This document shows positions 1 through 8,021 of a stretch of 64,000 bases of DNA, in pieces; the first letter of the stretch is position 1; the number at the start of each line of letters is the position of its first letter. The notes beneath the pieces are model-generated. The model saw only the letters and a list, made by a program, of their open reading frames with translations. It made no database searches and had not been told where the DNA came from. The position numbers were made by a program, and so were the translations under genes. Where the stretch lies: positions 434,001-498,000 of the forward strand of contig CAVYKN010000019.1 in assembly GCA_963769115.1 (NCBI GenBank), read 5' to 3'. The DNA comes from DASTFY01 sp963769115. Its GTDB lineage: Bacteria > Actinomycetota > Acidimicrobiia > Acidimicrobiales > Ilumatobacteraceae.

Positions 1-1043
1 ACCGGGCTCCAGCTCGGCGGCGCGAGAGAAGCTCTCCAGCGCCGGGAGGAACGCACTGCCGTCGTCGTCGAGCGGCGTGGCCGCCAGCAGCGCCTCGCCG
101 AGCTGGAGCCGCGTCGGGCGCTCGACGGGCGGAGATCCACGAGGGTCCGCGCGTCGTCCAGGGCTCCCGCGTGATCGCCGACGATCAGACGGATCTGGGC
201 TCGTGCCCGGACCAGTGTGGGTTCGCCCGGGTGCACGCTCGCGGCGCCGTCGAGCACATCCAGAGCTTCCTTGGCCCGTCCCTCGTCGCGCAGGATCCGG
301 GCCTGGACGGCGGCGCTCCAGGCATCCGTTCCGCCGAGGGTCCCCGCCTGCTCGAGCCGATCGAGCGCAGTGTCGAGACGGCCCGCGGCCCGGTCGAGCT
401 CCGCCTGCGTCGCCAGCACACGGGGCTCCGACGGCGCCTGTTCGACCGCGCGGTCGACGAGAGTCGCGGCCCGGTCCCGGTCGCCGGCCTCCACCGCCAC
501 CCGAGCCGCGTCGACGAGGAGGTCGACGTCGTCCGGGGCCAGCTCGGTGGCGAGGCAGAGCTCGTCACAGGCCTCCCTGAACCGGTCGCTTCCGGCGAAG
601 AGCTCGGCAACCTGCCGGCGGGCGGTGACGGCCTCGCCGACGTGTCCGCGTCGCGTCGACGCATCCGCCAGGGCTTGCAGGAGGCCGGCGTGCGGGCCGG
701 TCGCGGCCAGCACGGTCCGCGCCAGCCGCGAGGCGTGCCCGGACCGCCCGACCGAGTTCAGCGCCTTCGCAATGTCGGCGGCGTCACTGGCCGACAGGTC
801 GCCAGCGTGCGCAGCGTCGTACAGCCCTGCACTGCGGGTCAACGCATGCGTCGAGGCTTCCTCGTCGCCGAGCCGGTGGTACGCCTCCCCGAGCACGCTC
901 CACGCGGCGGCCTCGATGTTCCTGAACGCCTCGAGCGCCGTGAGGAGGTCGCTGACGACCACCTCCGGACGGCCGTGGTCGAGCTCCGAACGCGCCCGGG
1001 TCAAGCGCGAGGCCAGTGACTCGCGCCCAAGGTCCCCGGTCAC
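1..1043 (-). CDS. TPR-like repeat protein, C-terminus cut by window edge, frame broken near 125
   Basis: The gene starts at GTG 1043, overlapping the stop of the upstream gene (GTGA), and runs off the left edge. The reading frame gives an all-helical, Ala/Leu/Arg-rich product with repeated motifs of the type A-x-L-G-E-A-x2-R-L-G and V-L-A-A-T. These look like degenerate tetratricopeptide repeats of about 34 residues, which are usually protein-protein scaffolds. Near position 125 the frame breaks. The original frame becomes Arg/Ser/Trp-rich, while a frame shifted by one base continues a sensible helical repeat (LQLGEALLAATPLDDDGSAF). A one-base deletion or two-base insertion is therefore likely. 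The tight coupling suggests translation and function with the 501-residue neighbour and probably with the phosphatase/kinase/CHAT island. The repeat call is from pattern only; the exact family is unknown. Confidence 0.6.
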   Translation of the reverse strand, partial: MTGDLGRESLASRLTRARSELDHGRPEVVVSDLLTALEAFRNIEAAAWSVLGEAYHRLGDEEASTHALTRSAGLYDAAHAGDLSASDAADIAKALNSVGRSGHASRLARTVLAATGPHAGLLQALADASTRRGHVGEAVTARRQVAELFAGSDRFREACDELCLATELAPDDVDLLVDAARVAVEAGDRDRAATLVDRAVEQAPSEPRVLATQAELDRAAGRLDTALDRLEQAGTLGGTDAWSAAVQARILRDEGRAKEALDVLDGAASVHPGEPTLVRARAQIRLIVGDHAGALDDARTLVDLRPSSARRGSSSARRCWRPRRSTTTAVRSSRRWRASLAPPSWSP

Positions 1044-2545
1044 GTCTCCTCCCCGAACCCGGCGCCGCCGGGCGCAGGCTTCGCCTCCGCCAGGACCGTG
1101 GCGTTGGCGCCGCGTGCGGTGTTCGATCCCTCCTTCGTCGGGATCTTCTCGCTGTCGATCAGCGCGACCGCGGTGAGACGGACGAGGTCGGCGAGCTCGC
1201 GGAGCACGTCATCGGTCGCGCCCGCGCGAGCCAGCCGCAAACGGGCCATCCATCCCGCCAAGAGCACTTCGGTGAGCTGGCCGTGGTGCAACTCGTCGGC
1301 GATCGCCTGGGCCGGCCGCAGCTCGAGGAACCAGTCGGCCACGAGGGCCGCGAACGGCCAGCGGTCCGCGGTCAACGGCGAACGGACCCGATCGAAGACG
1401 GCGTCGGCGACGACCTTGCGGACGTTGGCGAACCATGGTGGCTCGACCGGGCCCTGGCCGGTGTTGGCCTGCGCCAAGGCGACGCGCCAATACATGCGGG
1501 TGCGATCGGCTACCTCGACCCAGTTGCGCCCAGGGTCGTAGAGCTCGGAGGCCAGGAGCTCCAGCACCTCGACCATCACCGCTACCCGACGCTGGTCGAC
1601 GGGGCTCGTCGGGTCGGCCCGCAGGAGCATGGCCGCCCACACGTAGGCCGGGCCGGTCACGCAGGTCGCGAAGGCGTCCGCCACCCACGCCCGGATCTCG
1701 GTCTTGTCGATCGGGGGGCCGCCCTCGCTCTCCGAGGCGTCAGCCCCGTGCGCGGTGACCTCTTCGAAGACGGGGTCGACCACCTCCTCGTCGACGTCGG
1801 GATAGCGGTCCGCGAAGATGAAGCCGAGCTCGCCGGCGGCGAGCGGCACCATCCAGACGGTCCACTCCGGGAAGCCGATGCGGATCAGGCGGGCCGCCGT
1901 CATGTCCCGCCGCTCCCGGGACGCGGGGATGGTCAGCGAGTCCCAGCTGTACTCCTTGAACCGCGTGTGACGGACGAGGTCGTCGGCGATGCGGAACAGC
2001 TCCTGGTCGAGCCCCGCGTTGCGGACGAGCACGCCGCGGACGAGGTCCAGATACTCCGCGAACAGCTCCTGGCACTTCGCCACGCAGCCGGTGAACAGGC
2101 GCCATGCCTCCCGGTCGAGCTCGTCCCGCTGGGCGCCGTCCGCCCGGGCGGCGGCGTCAGCCGTCTCCTGGACCTTCTCCAGCTCCTTGGTCCGCTGCTG
2201 GAACCCGCGCTCCAACTCGTCGCGGATCGTCGCCACGGCTCCGCTCTTGAGCATCGAGAGGACCTGGCTCGGCCCGCCGGCGGGCGAGTCGGCGGTGGAA
2301 GCCGTCGTGTCCGAGATGATGGTGTTGATCGCGTTGAGGGCGGTCAGCATCTCCGGGGCCGGAGAGCTCATCTGCTGGAGCGCCTCGCGGGCCGCCCTGG
2401 CCTGGACCTGGACCTTCTCCCGGACGTCGTCGACCGGGTTCGACCGTCGCCGCCCGAGGTCCTCCAGCGCGTCCTTCACCCGCCACAGGCTGTTGCGCAA
2501 CAGCACGACCCTGGCGCGCAGCACGAGGTCGGCCCGCTCAGCCAC
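1040..2545 (-). CDS. Hypothetical protein, 501 aa, signalling-island partner
   Basis: I do not recognise a family. The N-terminus (about residues 1-130) is helical and charged, with a probable coiled-coil segment around residues 95-135 (E-L-E-R-G-F-Q-Q-R-T-K-E-L-E-K-V). The central part (about 150-300) is Trp/Phe-rich and mixed. The C-terminal third is helical again, ending in a low-complexity Gly/Ala/Pro tail. No signal peptide or membrane segment is visible. It is divergent from the PP2C operon across a roughly 200-bp promoter region and its stop overlaps the start of the TPR-like gene. Its position at the head of a two-gene operon facing the phosphatase/kinase/vWA operon suggests a scaffold or regulatory role in the same system, but that is inference from context only. 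Confidence 0.65.
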   Translation of the reverse strand: MAERADLVLRARVVLLRNSLWRVKDALEDLGRRRSNPVDDVREKVQVQARAAREALQQMSSPAPEMLTALNAINTIISDTTASTADSPAGGPSQVLSMLKSGAVATIRDELERGFQQRTKELEKVQETADAAARADGAQRDELDREAWRLFTGCVAKCQELFAEYLDLVRGVLVRNAGLDQELFRIADDLVRHTRFKEYSWDSLTIPASRERRDMTAARLIRIGFPEWTVWMVPLAAGELGFIFADRYPDVDEEVVDPVFEEVTAHGADASESEGGPPIDKTEIRAWVADAFATCVTGPAYVWAAMLLRADPTSPVDQRRVAVMVEVLELLASELYDPGRNWVEVADRTRMYWRVALAQANTGQGPVEPPWFANVRKVVADAVFDRVRSPLTADRWPFAALVADWFLELRPAQAIADELHHGQLTEVLLAGWMARLRLARAGATDDVLRELADLVRLTAVALIDSEKIPTKEGSNTARGANATVLAEAKPAPGGAGFGEET

Positions 2546-2667
2546 CTTGGTGGTCCTCGATCACCCCGTGATCCCCTTCGGCCACAATCCCGTTGCAAGC
2601 TCAACCTACTGTGCGCGTATCTCGTCAGGGCCCTTCGTTCTCTCCCTGTCGGTGAGACCCAGTTCGG

Positions 2668-2696
2668 TTGCGGTGGACAGACGTCGCACTTATGCT
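2668..2696 (+). promoter_or_regulatory. Candidate sigma-70-type promoter of the PP2C-kinase-vWA operon
   Basis: TTGCGG at 2668-2673 and TATGCT at 2691-2696 are separated by exactly 17 bases, close to the vegetative -35/-10 arrangement. They lie about 48 bases upstream of the chosen ATG at 2744, within the 198-base divergent gap. This is a pattern match only; in such GC-rich DNA it needs transcript mapping. Confidence 0.4.
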
Positions 2697-2743
2697 CCGA
2701 CCGCGCCGGCACGGTGCCGCCGGACCTGGCGCGGGGGTTCAGG

Positions 2744-4588
2744 ATGGCGCGCCGACCGTTGTTGCTTTGCGCCGTCACTGTCGCGTCGGCCGCCGCCTGG
2801 GTGGTTGCCCCCGACGCTTCCGCGCAACCGCAGGACAGGGTCGTCATCGCCCTTGCGGACGACGAGACGCCCTGCGCACCGGCGGCGCTGGAGGCGGTGA
2901 CGGCCGCCCTGCAGGACGTCGAGGACGTGGACCGCGCCAAGCAGACGGTCGTGATCGCGGTTGCCTGGCCGGCTGCCGAGGGTCGGCAGAGTGCGGCCGA
3001 CGGCTTCACCTTGGCTCAGTACCGGACGCTCGCCGGTGTCCCCGCCGACGACGCGTGGCTCGTGCAGCGGGGTGCCTACGACTGTCCCGACGACCCCCCG
3101 ACGTCCGCGTTGGGCGAGACAGCCTTCAACCGGCTGGCAGCGCTGGGCGGCTGGCCGAAGCAGAACGTCACGAGCCCGGATCAACTCCAGTCCCTCGCCT
3201 GGGACCGCTTCGGCAAGCCGCCGACAGGCGGGGGTGCGAGCGGGCTGATCCTGGTCGTGCTGGCGCTGCTCGCGCTCGCTGCCGTCGCCGTCGTCATCGC
3301 CCTGGTGCTCCGGGCCCGCGGTCGCCAGGACCAGGTCGCCGTCGCGCCGCCACCACCACCGCCACCCCCTCCCCCGCCGAAGCCCCCGAAGCCTTTGCAG
3401 CCCCCGGCGCCCCTCGGGATCACCCGCGAGGAGGCCGCGAGCCAGCCGGAGCAGGTCGCGCCGAAGGGCGCTCAGCCCTTCGCGCTGCGCCCGATGACCA
3501 CCCTGGGCGGGCTGGTGGGCTCGAAGCTCCGGACCGACCTCGCCTCCGTCGCCCCTGAGCGCCACGGATCCGCTGCCGTGTGGCCGATCTCGCGCTCGGG
3601 CCTCCAGTGCACCGCCGTCTACACGGAGAAGGTCCCCGAACTGGGCGAGGACGCGGAGCCGAGCATCGTCGTCGTCCCCGATCACCGGGCCATCCTGCTG
3701 GGCGTCTACGACGGCCTGGGCGGCGCCGGCTCGGCGGTGGTCGAGGCGGCGGGCGGTCTCACCTACAACGAGGCCTTCGTGGCGTCGCGCGTGGCTCGCG
3801 AGGAGGCGGAGAGCTGGTTCCTCGACGGTGCGAGCTCCCAACTGCTCGACGGGCGCGATCTGCACACCCGCATCACCGAGCGCCTGGCCTCGGTCGCCGC
3901 GACCCATCTGCCCGCTCGGAGCTCCGGCGTGAGGAGCAACCTCGCCAGGACCCTCCCGACGACGCTCGCCGTGGCGGTCCTCCGCGACACCGGCGGCGCG
4001 CTGGCGATCGAGGCCCTGTGGGCCGGGGACTCGAGGGTGTTCCTCCTGACGCCCAAGGCAGGGCTGCAACAGCTCACCGCCGACCACGTCCGCGACGCCG
4101 ACGTCCTGCACCAACTCGCCAACGACTCGCCCATGTCCAACATGGTGTGCTCCTCGAACCGATTCGAGATCACCACCTCCCGGGTGGTGCACACCGGCGC
4201 GGGCGTTGTCCTCTGCGCCACCGACGGCGTCTTCGGGTACGTCCGGACTCCGGGGGAGGTCGAGTGCGTGCTGCTCCAGACCCTGCAGGCCTCCGACGAT
4301 GCCGGTTCCTGGGGCGGGCGGCTGGTCGACCGGATCACCGGCTACACCGGGGACGACGCCACCCTGGCCGTCGCGGCGATCGGCTACAAGGACTTCAAGA
4401 GCCTCCGGTCCGCCTTCGCGGCACGGGCCGCCGACGTCGACGCCGAGCAACACCTACCCTTCGCCAACGTGGATCCCAGCGACCACGACGCCGTCGTGTC
4501 GCTCCGGGCCGAGACCTGGAGCAGGTATCAGACCGGCTACACCGCGCTCATGCCTGGTGGTGAGCACGTGAAAGCGAGGTCGCAGTGA
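2744..4588 (+). CDS. Membrane-anchored PP2C-type Ser/Thr phosphatase
   Basis: This 614-residue protein has four parts: an N-terminal signal sequence (MARRPLLLCAVTVASAAA, cleavage plausible after ASA-Q), an extracytoplasmic region of about 130 residues, one membrane helix at about 165-190, and a Pro-rich linker (a run of about 11 prolines near 201-211). A cytoplasmic PP2C (PPM) domain occupies about residues 260-590. PPM signatures are visible: V-Y-D-G-L-G-G-A-G (metal-binding Asp323), W-A-G-D-S-R, C-A-T-D-G-V-F-G and T-G-D-D-A-T. It should dephosphorylate phospho-Ser/Thr substrates, most obviously of the kinase translated next. ATG 2744 was chosen because it begins the signal peptide; the frame is open further upstream but non-protein-like. 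The stop overlaps the kinase GTG by four bases. The outside domain could sense an envelope signal; its family is unknown. Confidence 0.85.
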   Translation: MARRPLLLCAVTVASAAAWVVAPDASAQPQDRVVIALADDETPCAPAALEAVTAALQDVEDVDRAKQTVVIAVAWPAAEGRQSAADGFTLAQYRTLAGVPADDAWLVQRGAYDCPDDPPTSALGETAFNRLAALGGWPKQNVTSPDQLQSLAWDRFGKPPTGGGASGLILVVLALLALAAVAVVIALVLRARGRQDQVAVAPPPPPPPPPPPKPPKPLQPPAPLGITREEAASQPEQVAPKGAQPFALRPMTTLGGLVGSKLRTDLASVAPERHGSAAVWPISRSGLQCTAVYTEKVPELGEDAEPSIVVVPDHRAILLGVYDGLGGAGSAVVEAAGGLTYNEAFVASRVAREEAESWFLDGASSQLLDGRDLHTRITERLASVAATHLPARSSGVRSNLARTLPTTLAVAVLRDTGGALAIEALWAGDSRVFLLTPKAGLQQLTADHVRDADVLHQLANDSPMSNMVCSSNRFEITTSRVVHTGAGVVLCATDGVFGYVRTPGEVECVLLQTLQASDDAGSWGGRLVDRITGYTGDDATLAVAAIGYKDFKSLRSAFAARAADVDAEQHLPFANVDPSDHDAVVSLRAETWSRYQTGYTALMPGGEHVKARSQ

Positions 4589-5634
4589 ACAAGGGAGCGG
4601 TGATACACGTCAATCGTGACGGTCGTGTGATCGCGAACTTCGTCGTCACGGAGTCGATCTCCGGCGGAGGCAAGTCGCAGGCCGTGAAGGCCCGCAGCAA
4701 CGACGACCGCGACGTCTTCATGAAGCGCTTCCTGAGCCCGATCTACCCGCGGGAAGCACCGGTCGACGACCGCAAGTTCGAGAAGCGGTTGGAGGGATGC
4801 CAGCGCTTCGAGGACCGCCACCGAGAGATCATGGACCGGCTGTCCAAGCCGATCGTCTACGGCGGCAACCTCGTGAAGCCCCTCCACTTCTTCCGAGAGA
4901 AGTTCAACTACTACAAGGTCTATCCCTTCGTGGACTCCGAGAGCAGCCACGCCATGGTCCGCGAGGAGCCACCGGCCCAGGAGCTGTTCGCCAAGACCTT
5001 CCTGGCCAGCCTGCGCGAGCTGCACGCCCGCGACATCGTGCACGGCGACCTCAAGCCCGACAACGTCCTGGTGCAACGGATGGGTGCCGGCCCTGTCGCC
5101 AAGCTGATCGACTTCGACGAAGCGTTCCTGTCCGGCCAGCCTCCGCAGCGCCTCGTCGGCGGCGACCCCGTCTACTACTCACCCGAGATGGCCACCTACC
5201 TCTCCCAGCAGGTCGGCGCCGGGTCGAGCACCACGCCGGTCGATCCCGGTGAGCTGGACACCAGCGCCGACATGTTCGCCGTGGGTCTGGTGCTCCACGA
5301 GGTCATCGCCGGGCACCCTCCCGAGGTCAGCGGGGGCGCCGGCGAATCCCACGCGGAGATCGTGGCGCACGGTGGCAAGGTCGAGATGAAGCCGCTGCGG
5401 GGCTTCCCGCGCGAGTTCAACAACGCCCTCCAGCAGGTCGTCGCCCTCGACCCGGCCGACCGGCCCACGGTGGACGAGCTGCTGGGCACGCTCGGCGTGC
5501 GCGCCGAACCGGCGCGCCGGACCCCGACGCCGCATGACTCGGTGAGCATCATCAGCAACGTCGAGATCAAGAGCAGCATGGGCACCAGGCGGAACCGCAA
5601 CGCCGCCCGGACGCGAACGGAGCCAGGGCGATGA
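4585..5634 (+). CDS. Ser/Thr protein kinase-like protein with altered motifs
   Basis: This 349-residue eukaryotic-type kinase fold probably phosphorylates island partners. A candidate ATP-binding lysine is Lys47 (V-F-M-K-R-F). The catalytic loop H-G-D-L-K-P-D-N begins at His153, so the usual Arg of HRD is Gly (non-RD type). The metal motif is D-F-D (176-178) instead of DFG, followed by an APE-like S-P-E-M and D-M-F-A-V-G. The glycine loop is atypical (S-I-S-G-G-G-K). The C-terminal 50 residues are basic and disordered. The start is GTG 4585, overlapping the phosphatase stop, and the gene's own stop overlaps the vWA start (ATGA), so all three are translationally coupled. Catalytic Asp and Lys are kept, so weak or specialised activity is more likely than a dead pseudokinase. 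Confidence 0.85.
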   Translation: MNKGAVIHVNRDGRVIANFVVTESISGGGKSQAVKARSNDDRDVFMKRFLSPIYPREAPVDDRKFEKRLEGCQRFEDRHREIMDRLSKPIVYGGNLVKPLHFFREKFNYYKVYPFVDSESSHAMVREEPPAQELFAKTFLASLRELHARDIVHGDLKPDNVLVQRMGAGPVAKLIDFDEAFLSGQPPQRLVGGDPVYYSPEMATYLSQQVGAGSSTTPVDPGELDTSADMFAVGLVLHEVIAGHPPEVSGGAGESHAEIVAHGGKVEMKPLRGFPREFNNALQQVVALDPADRPTVDELLGTLGVRAEPARRTPTPHDSVSIISNVEIKSSMGTRRNRNAARTRTEPGR

Positions 5635-6320
5635 GCCAGCAGCCGAAGACCACGTACGCCGTCGACATCGTCTTCTGCGTCGATTGCACCGGGAGCATGC
5701 AGCCGTACCTCGAGAGCGTGAAGCGGTCAGCCACCGAGTTCCATCGTCTGCTCGAGGAGAAGATGGCGGTGAAGAACAAGGGCATCCGCCAGCTCCGGGT
5801 CCGCATCATCGCCTTTCGCGACATCGGCGAAGAGGGGGACGAGTCGATCGTCGCGACCAACTTCTTCACGCTGCCCGCAGAAGGCGCCGCCTTCAACAGC
5901 TTCGTCTCGGAGCTCGCCGCCGGGGGAGGCGGCGACGAGCCCGAGTCCGCTCTGGAGGCGCTCGCCCTCGCCATCCAGTCGCCTTGGGAGCGGACCATGG
6001 ACAAGCGTCGCCACATCGTGGTCGTGTGCACCGACGCCTCGGCGCACCCGCTCGGCAAGTTCCGCATGCCCACGCGGCTGTCCAACGTCGACCCGCCGGC
6101 GAACATGGACGACCTGAACGCGATGTGGGGCGACGAGGTCGACGAGGGGCTCATGGAGTTCGCGGCGAAGCGCCTGCTTGTTTTCGGCCCGGACAAGTAC
6201 CCGTGGTCCGATCTGTCCGAGCTGTTCGAGAACTGCATCTGGGTCAAGTCCGAGGCCGGTCAGGGCATGACGGACGCCGATCAGGATCTCGTGCTCGATC
6301 AGATCGCCGGGAGCGTCTGA
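5631..6320 (+). CDS. vWA-domain protein (TerY-like)
   Basis: This 229-residue protein is a single von Willebrand factor A domain. The first strand ends in the MIDAS motif D-C-T-G-S (Asp18, Thr20, Ser22), followed by a typical helix. Downstream D-I-G-E-E-G-D-E and V-C-T-D-A-S-A-H-P-L complete the metal site. There is no signal peptide or membrane helix, so it is cytoplasmic. vWA proteins of the TerY type are found coupled to PP2C and kinase genes in the TerY-P triad, where they serve as metal-dependent docking modules. Gene order phosphatase-kinase-vWA with four-base overlaps matches that arrangement. The D-x-T-x-S form is a common TerY-like variant. The precise partner is not known from sequence. 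Confidence 0.85.
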   Translation: MSQQPKTTYAVDIVFCVDCTGSMQPYLESVKRSATEFHRLLEEKMAVKNKGIRQLRVRIIAFRDIGEEGDESIVATNFFTLPAEGAAFNSFVSELAAGGGGDEPESALEALALAIQSPWERTMDKRRHIVVVCTDASAHPLGKFRMPTRLSNVDPPANMDDLNAMWGDEVDEGLMEFAAKRLLVFGPDKYPWSDLSELFENCIWVKSEAGQGMTDADQDLVLDQIAGSV

Positions 6321-6348
6321 CGGCCGCGACGCTGAGGAGCTGACCGCC

Positions 6349-6807
6349 ATGTGGGAATGCCGGCTGTGCGGAAGCCAGAACGACCGCACGAACCTCCGTT
6401 GCGGGGTGTGCGGGAAGGGCGTCTTCCCGGAGGACGCGTACGTCGCCAGCGCCCCGACACCCGCTGCGCCCGTGGGCAAGCGGGGCATCGGTGCCGTCAT
6501 CGTCCCCGGAGCACCGGGCTCCCCGCTGCCCCCGCCGGGGGCGAAGGATCCGCCCGGGGCGAAGCCGCTGCCCGCGGCGACGCACGCGACCGCAGCAGCC
6601 TCGACAGGCCGGAAGGGCGCCCGTACCGCCCTGATCGTGGTCGTCTTGCTCCTCATCCTCGTCGCGGTGGCCATCGGCATCGCGATCGCGGCCGGCGTCG
6701 CCGTGCCGTGGAGTGGTCCCGGGGCCTCGAGCCTCTCGATGCTCGGCCTGCCCGCAGTGGCCCGGCGGCGACCGGGCTCAGGCCGGAGCGGACCCTCGCG
6801 CCGGTAG
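6349..6807 (+). CDS. RanBP2-type zinc-finger membrane protein
   Basis: The first 25 residues match a RanBP2-type zinc finger (W-x-C-x2-C, then Asn, then C-x2-C: W2, C4, C7, C18, C21). A Pro/Ala/Gly-rich linker follows (about 30-90), then one strong membrane helix at about 94-120 and a short basic tail. A cytoplasmic zinc finger tethered to the membrane suggests a protein- or ubiquitin-like-binding adaptor, though function is inferred only from architecture. It lies 28 bases after the vWA gene with a GAGGAG-like ribosome site, so it probably belongs to the same operon. Its 3' end overlaps the convergent second phosphatase gene by 30 bases; the Arg/Ser-rich tail may be partly an artefact of that overlap. 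Confidence 0.65.
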   Translation: MWECRLCGSQNDRTNLRCGVCGKGVFPEDAYVASAPTPAAPVGKRGIGAVIVPGAPGSPLPPPGAKDPPGAKPLPAATHATAAASTGRKGARTALIVVVLLLILVAVAIGIAIAAGVAVPWSGPGASSLSMLGLPAVARRRPGSGRSGPSRR

Positions 6808-7884
6808 GCCGGCGCCCCGCGACCGCGGAGGCATCCGGGCCTCGTAGTCCGTCCGGTAGCGCTGCCACGTCGCGTCGCGCAGCGCCTGGAACGTCGGGCT
6901 GTCGGGAGCGATACCGGCAAAGGGATCGTGCTGATCGTGCGCCACCACGACGGCGCGATCGATCATCGTGGTCCGCAGGTGGTCGAAGGAGTCGAACCCG
7001 ATGGCTGCCGCCACGAGCGACGCGTCGTCCCCGGTGATGCGACCGACCTGGCGAGCGAGGCGCCGAGCCCACGATTCCGGCGAGTCGGCCAGGATGAGGG
7101 AGTCGAGCAGCAGGTGCTCCACCTCGCCCGGGGTCCGGACGTACCCGAACACGCCGTCGGTGGCGCACACGGCGACGAAGGGATCGGGCACGTCGAGCAC
7201 CTGACAGGCGAGCTCGAACCGGTGCGAGGCCGAGATGACGTTGTTGAGCGGTGCGTCGTTGACGAGCTGGCTCAGCACATCGTCGTCCCGGACGTGATCC
7301 GTGGTGAGCTGCTGCAGGCCGTTCGACGCGGTCAGCACGAAGGCCCTGGAGTCACCGGCCCAGATCGCCGTCAACGGTCGCGGCCGGCCATGGGTCTGGT
7401 GGGGACCGACGACGAGCGCGGCCAGCGTCGTCGGGAGGGCGCGACCCAGCGAACCACTGACGGACGACCGGAGCACCGGGAGCTGACGGCGGAGCGAGTC
7501 GACCGACTCGCGGATGGTGGCCTGCAGATCGTCGATGCCGTCGACCTCGACGGTCCCGGGCGACCCGAGGAACCACTCCTGCACCGCGGTGCGGACCCTC
7601 CTGGACGCGAAGTACGCCTCGCTATAGGCCCGACCGTCGCTGTGCAGCAGGACACGAGCGCCCGCTCCACCCATTCCGTCGTACACGGCCAGCAGGCGGC
7701 CGCCGTCCGGGTGGGTGAGGTACGTCGGGTCGGCGTCCTCGCCCGCCACCCGGACCCGGCTGCCGCCGGGCCGGGCACCGCGGATCCCCTGCGCGATGTT
7801 GAGCGCCACGACGACGGCCGAGCGCGTCTCGTCTGTCCACAGGTGGGTGCCGCGTGCCTGCGAGCGCGAGCGGACCGCCCTCAT
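6778..7884 (-). CDS. Soluble PP2C-type phosphatase
   Basis: This 368-residue PPM-family protein lacks any signal or membrane segment. It carries the same motif set as the membrane-bound phosphatase: V-Y-D-G-M-G-G-A-G, W-A-G-D-S-R-A-F, T-D-H-V-R-D, C-A-T-D-G-V-F-G-Y-V and I-T-G-D-D-A-S. Shared blocks such as V-F-G-Y-V-R-T-P-G-E-V-E make the two clear paralogues, probably from an old duplication followed by loss of the sensor half. It is encoded convergently to the kinase operon and probably acts on the same phosphoproteins from the cytosol. The ATG at 7884 follows a GC-rich leader without an obvious Shine-Dalgarno site; an internal start is possible. Confidence 0.85.
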   Translation of the reverse strand: MRAVRSRSQARGTHLWTDETRSAVVVALNIAQGIRGARPGGSRVRVAGEDADPTYLTHPDGGRLLAVYDGMGGAGARVLLHSDGRAYSEAYFASRRVRTAVQEWFLGSPGTVEVDGIDDLQATIRESVDSLRRQLPVLRSSVSGSLGRALPTTLAALVVGPHQTHGRPRPLTAIWAGDSRAFVLTASNGLQQLTTDHVRDDDVLSQLVNDAPLNNVISASHRFELACQVLDVPDPFVAVCATDGVFGYVRTPGEVEHLLLDSLILADSPESWARRLARQVGRITGDDASLVAAAIGFDSFDHLRTTMIDRAVVVAHDQHDPFAGIAPDSPTFQALRDATWQRYRTDYEARMPPRSRGAGLPARGSAPA

Positions 7885-8021
7885 GCCCGGGACCCCGGGT
7901 CAACTCGAGGTACGTGCATGGTCATCCGCGCCTCACGACGTCTTCGAGCCCGCACGATACAGCGCCGCCAGGGCGCGGCAAGGGAACCCGCCGGCCGCCG
8001 CGCGGCAAGGGAACGCGACCC

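Noticed and set aside
1016..2743. Upstream extension of the membrane PP2C frame
   Set aside because: The extension is antisense to the 501-residue gene and lacks protein-like composition; the signal peptide at 2744 gives a natural start.
3343..3400. Short tandem repeat of CCACCA/CCCC
   Set aside because: It encodes a poly-proline linker between membrane helix and phosphatase domain; low-complexity coding, not a mobile or CRISPR repeat.
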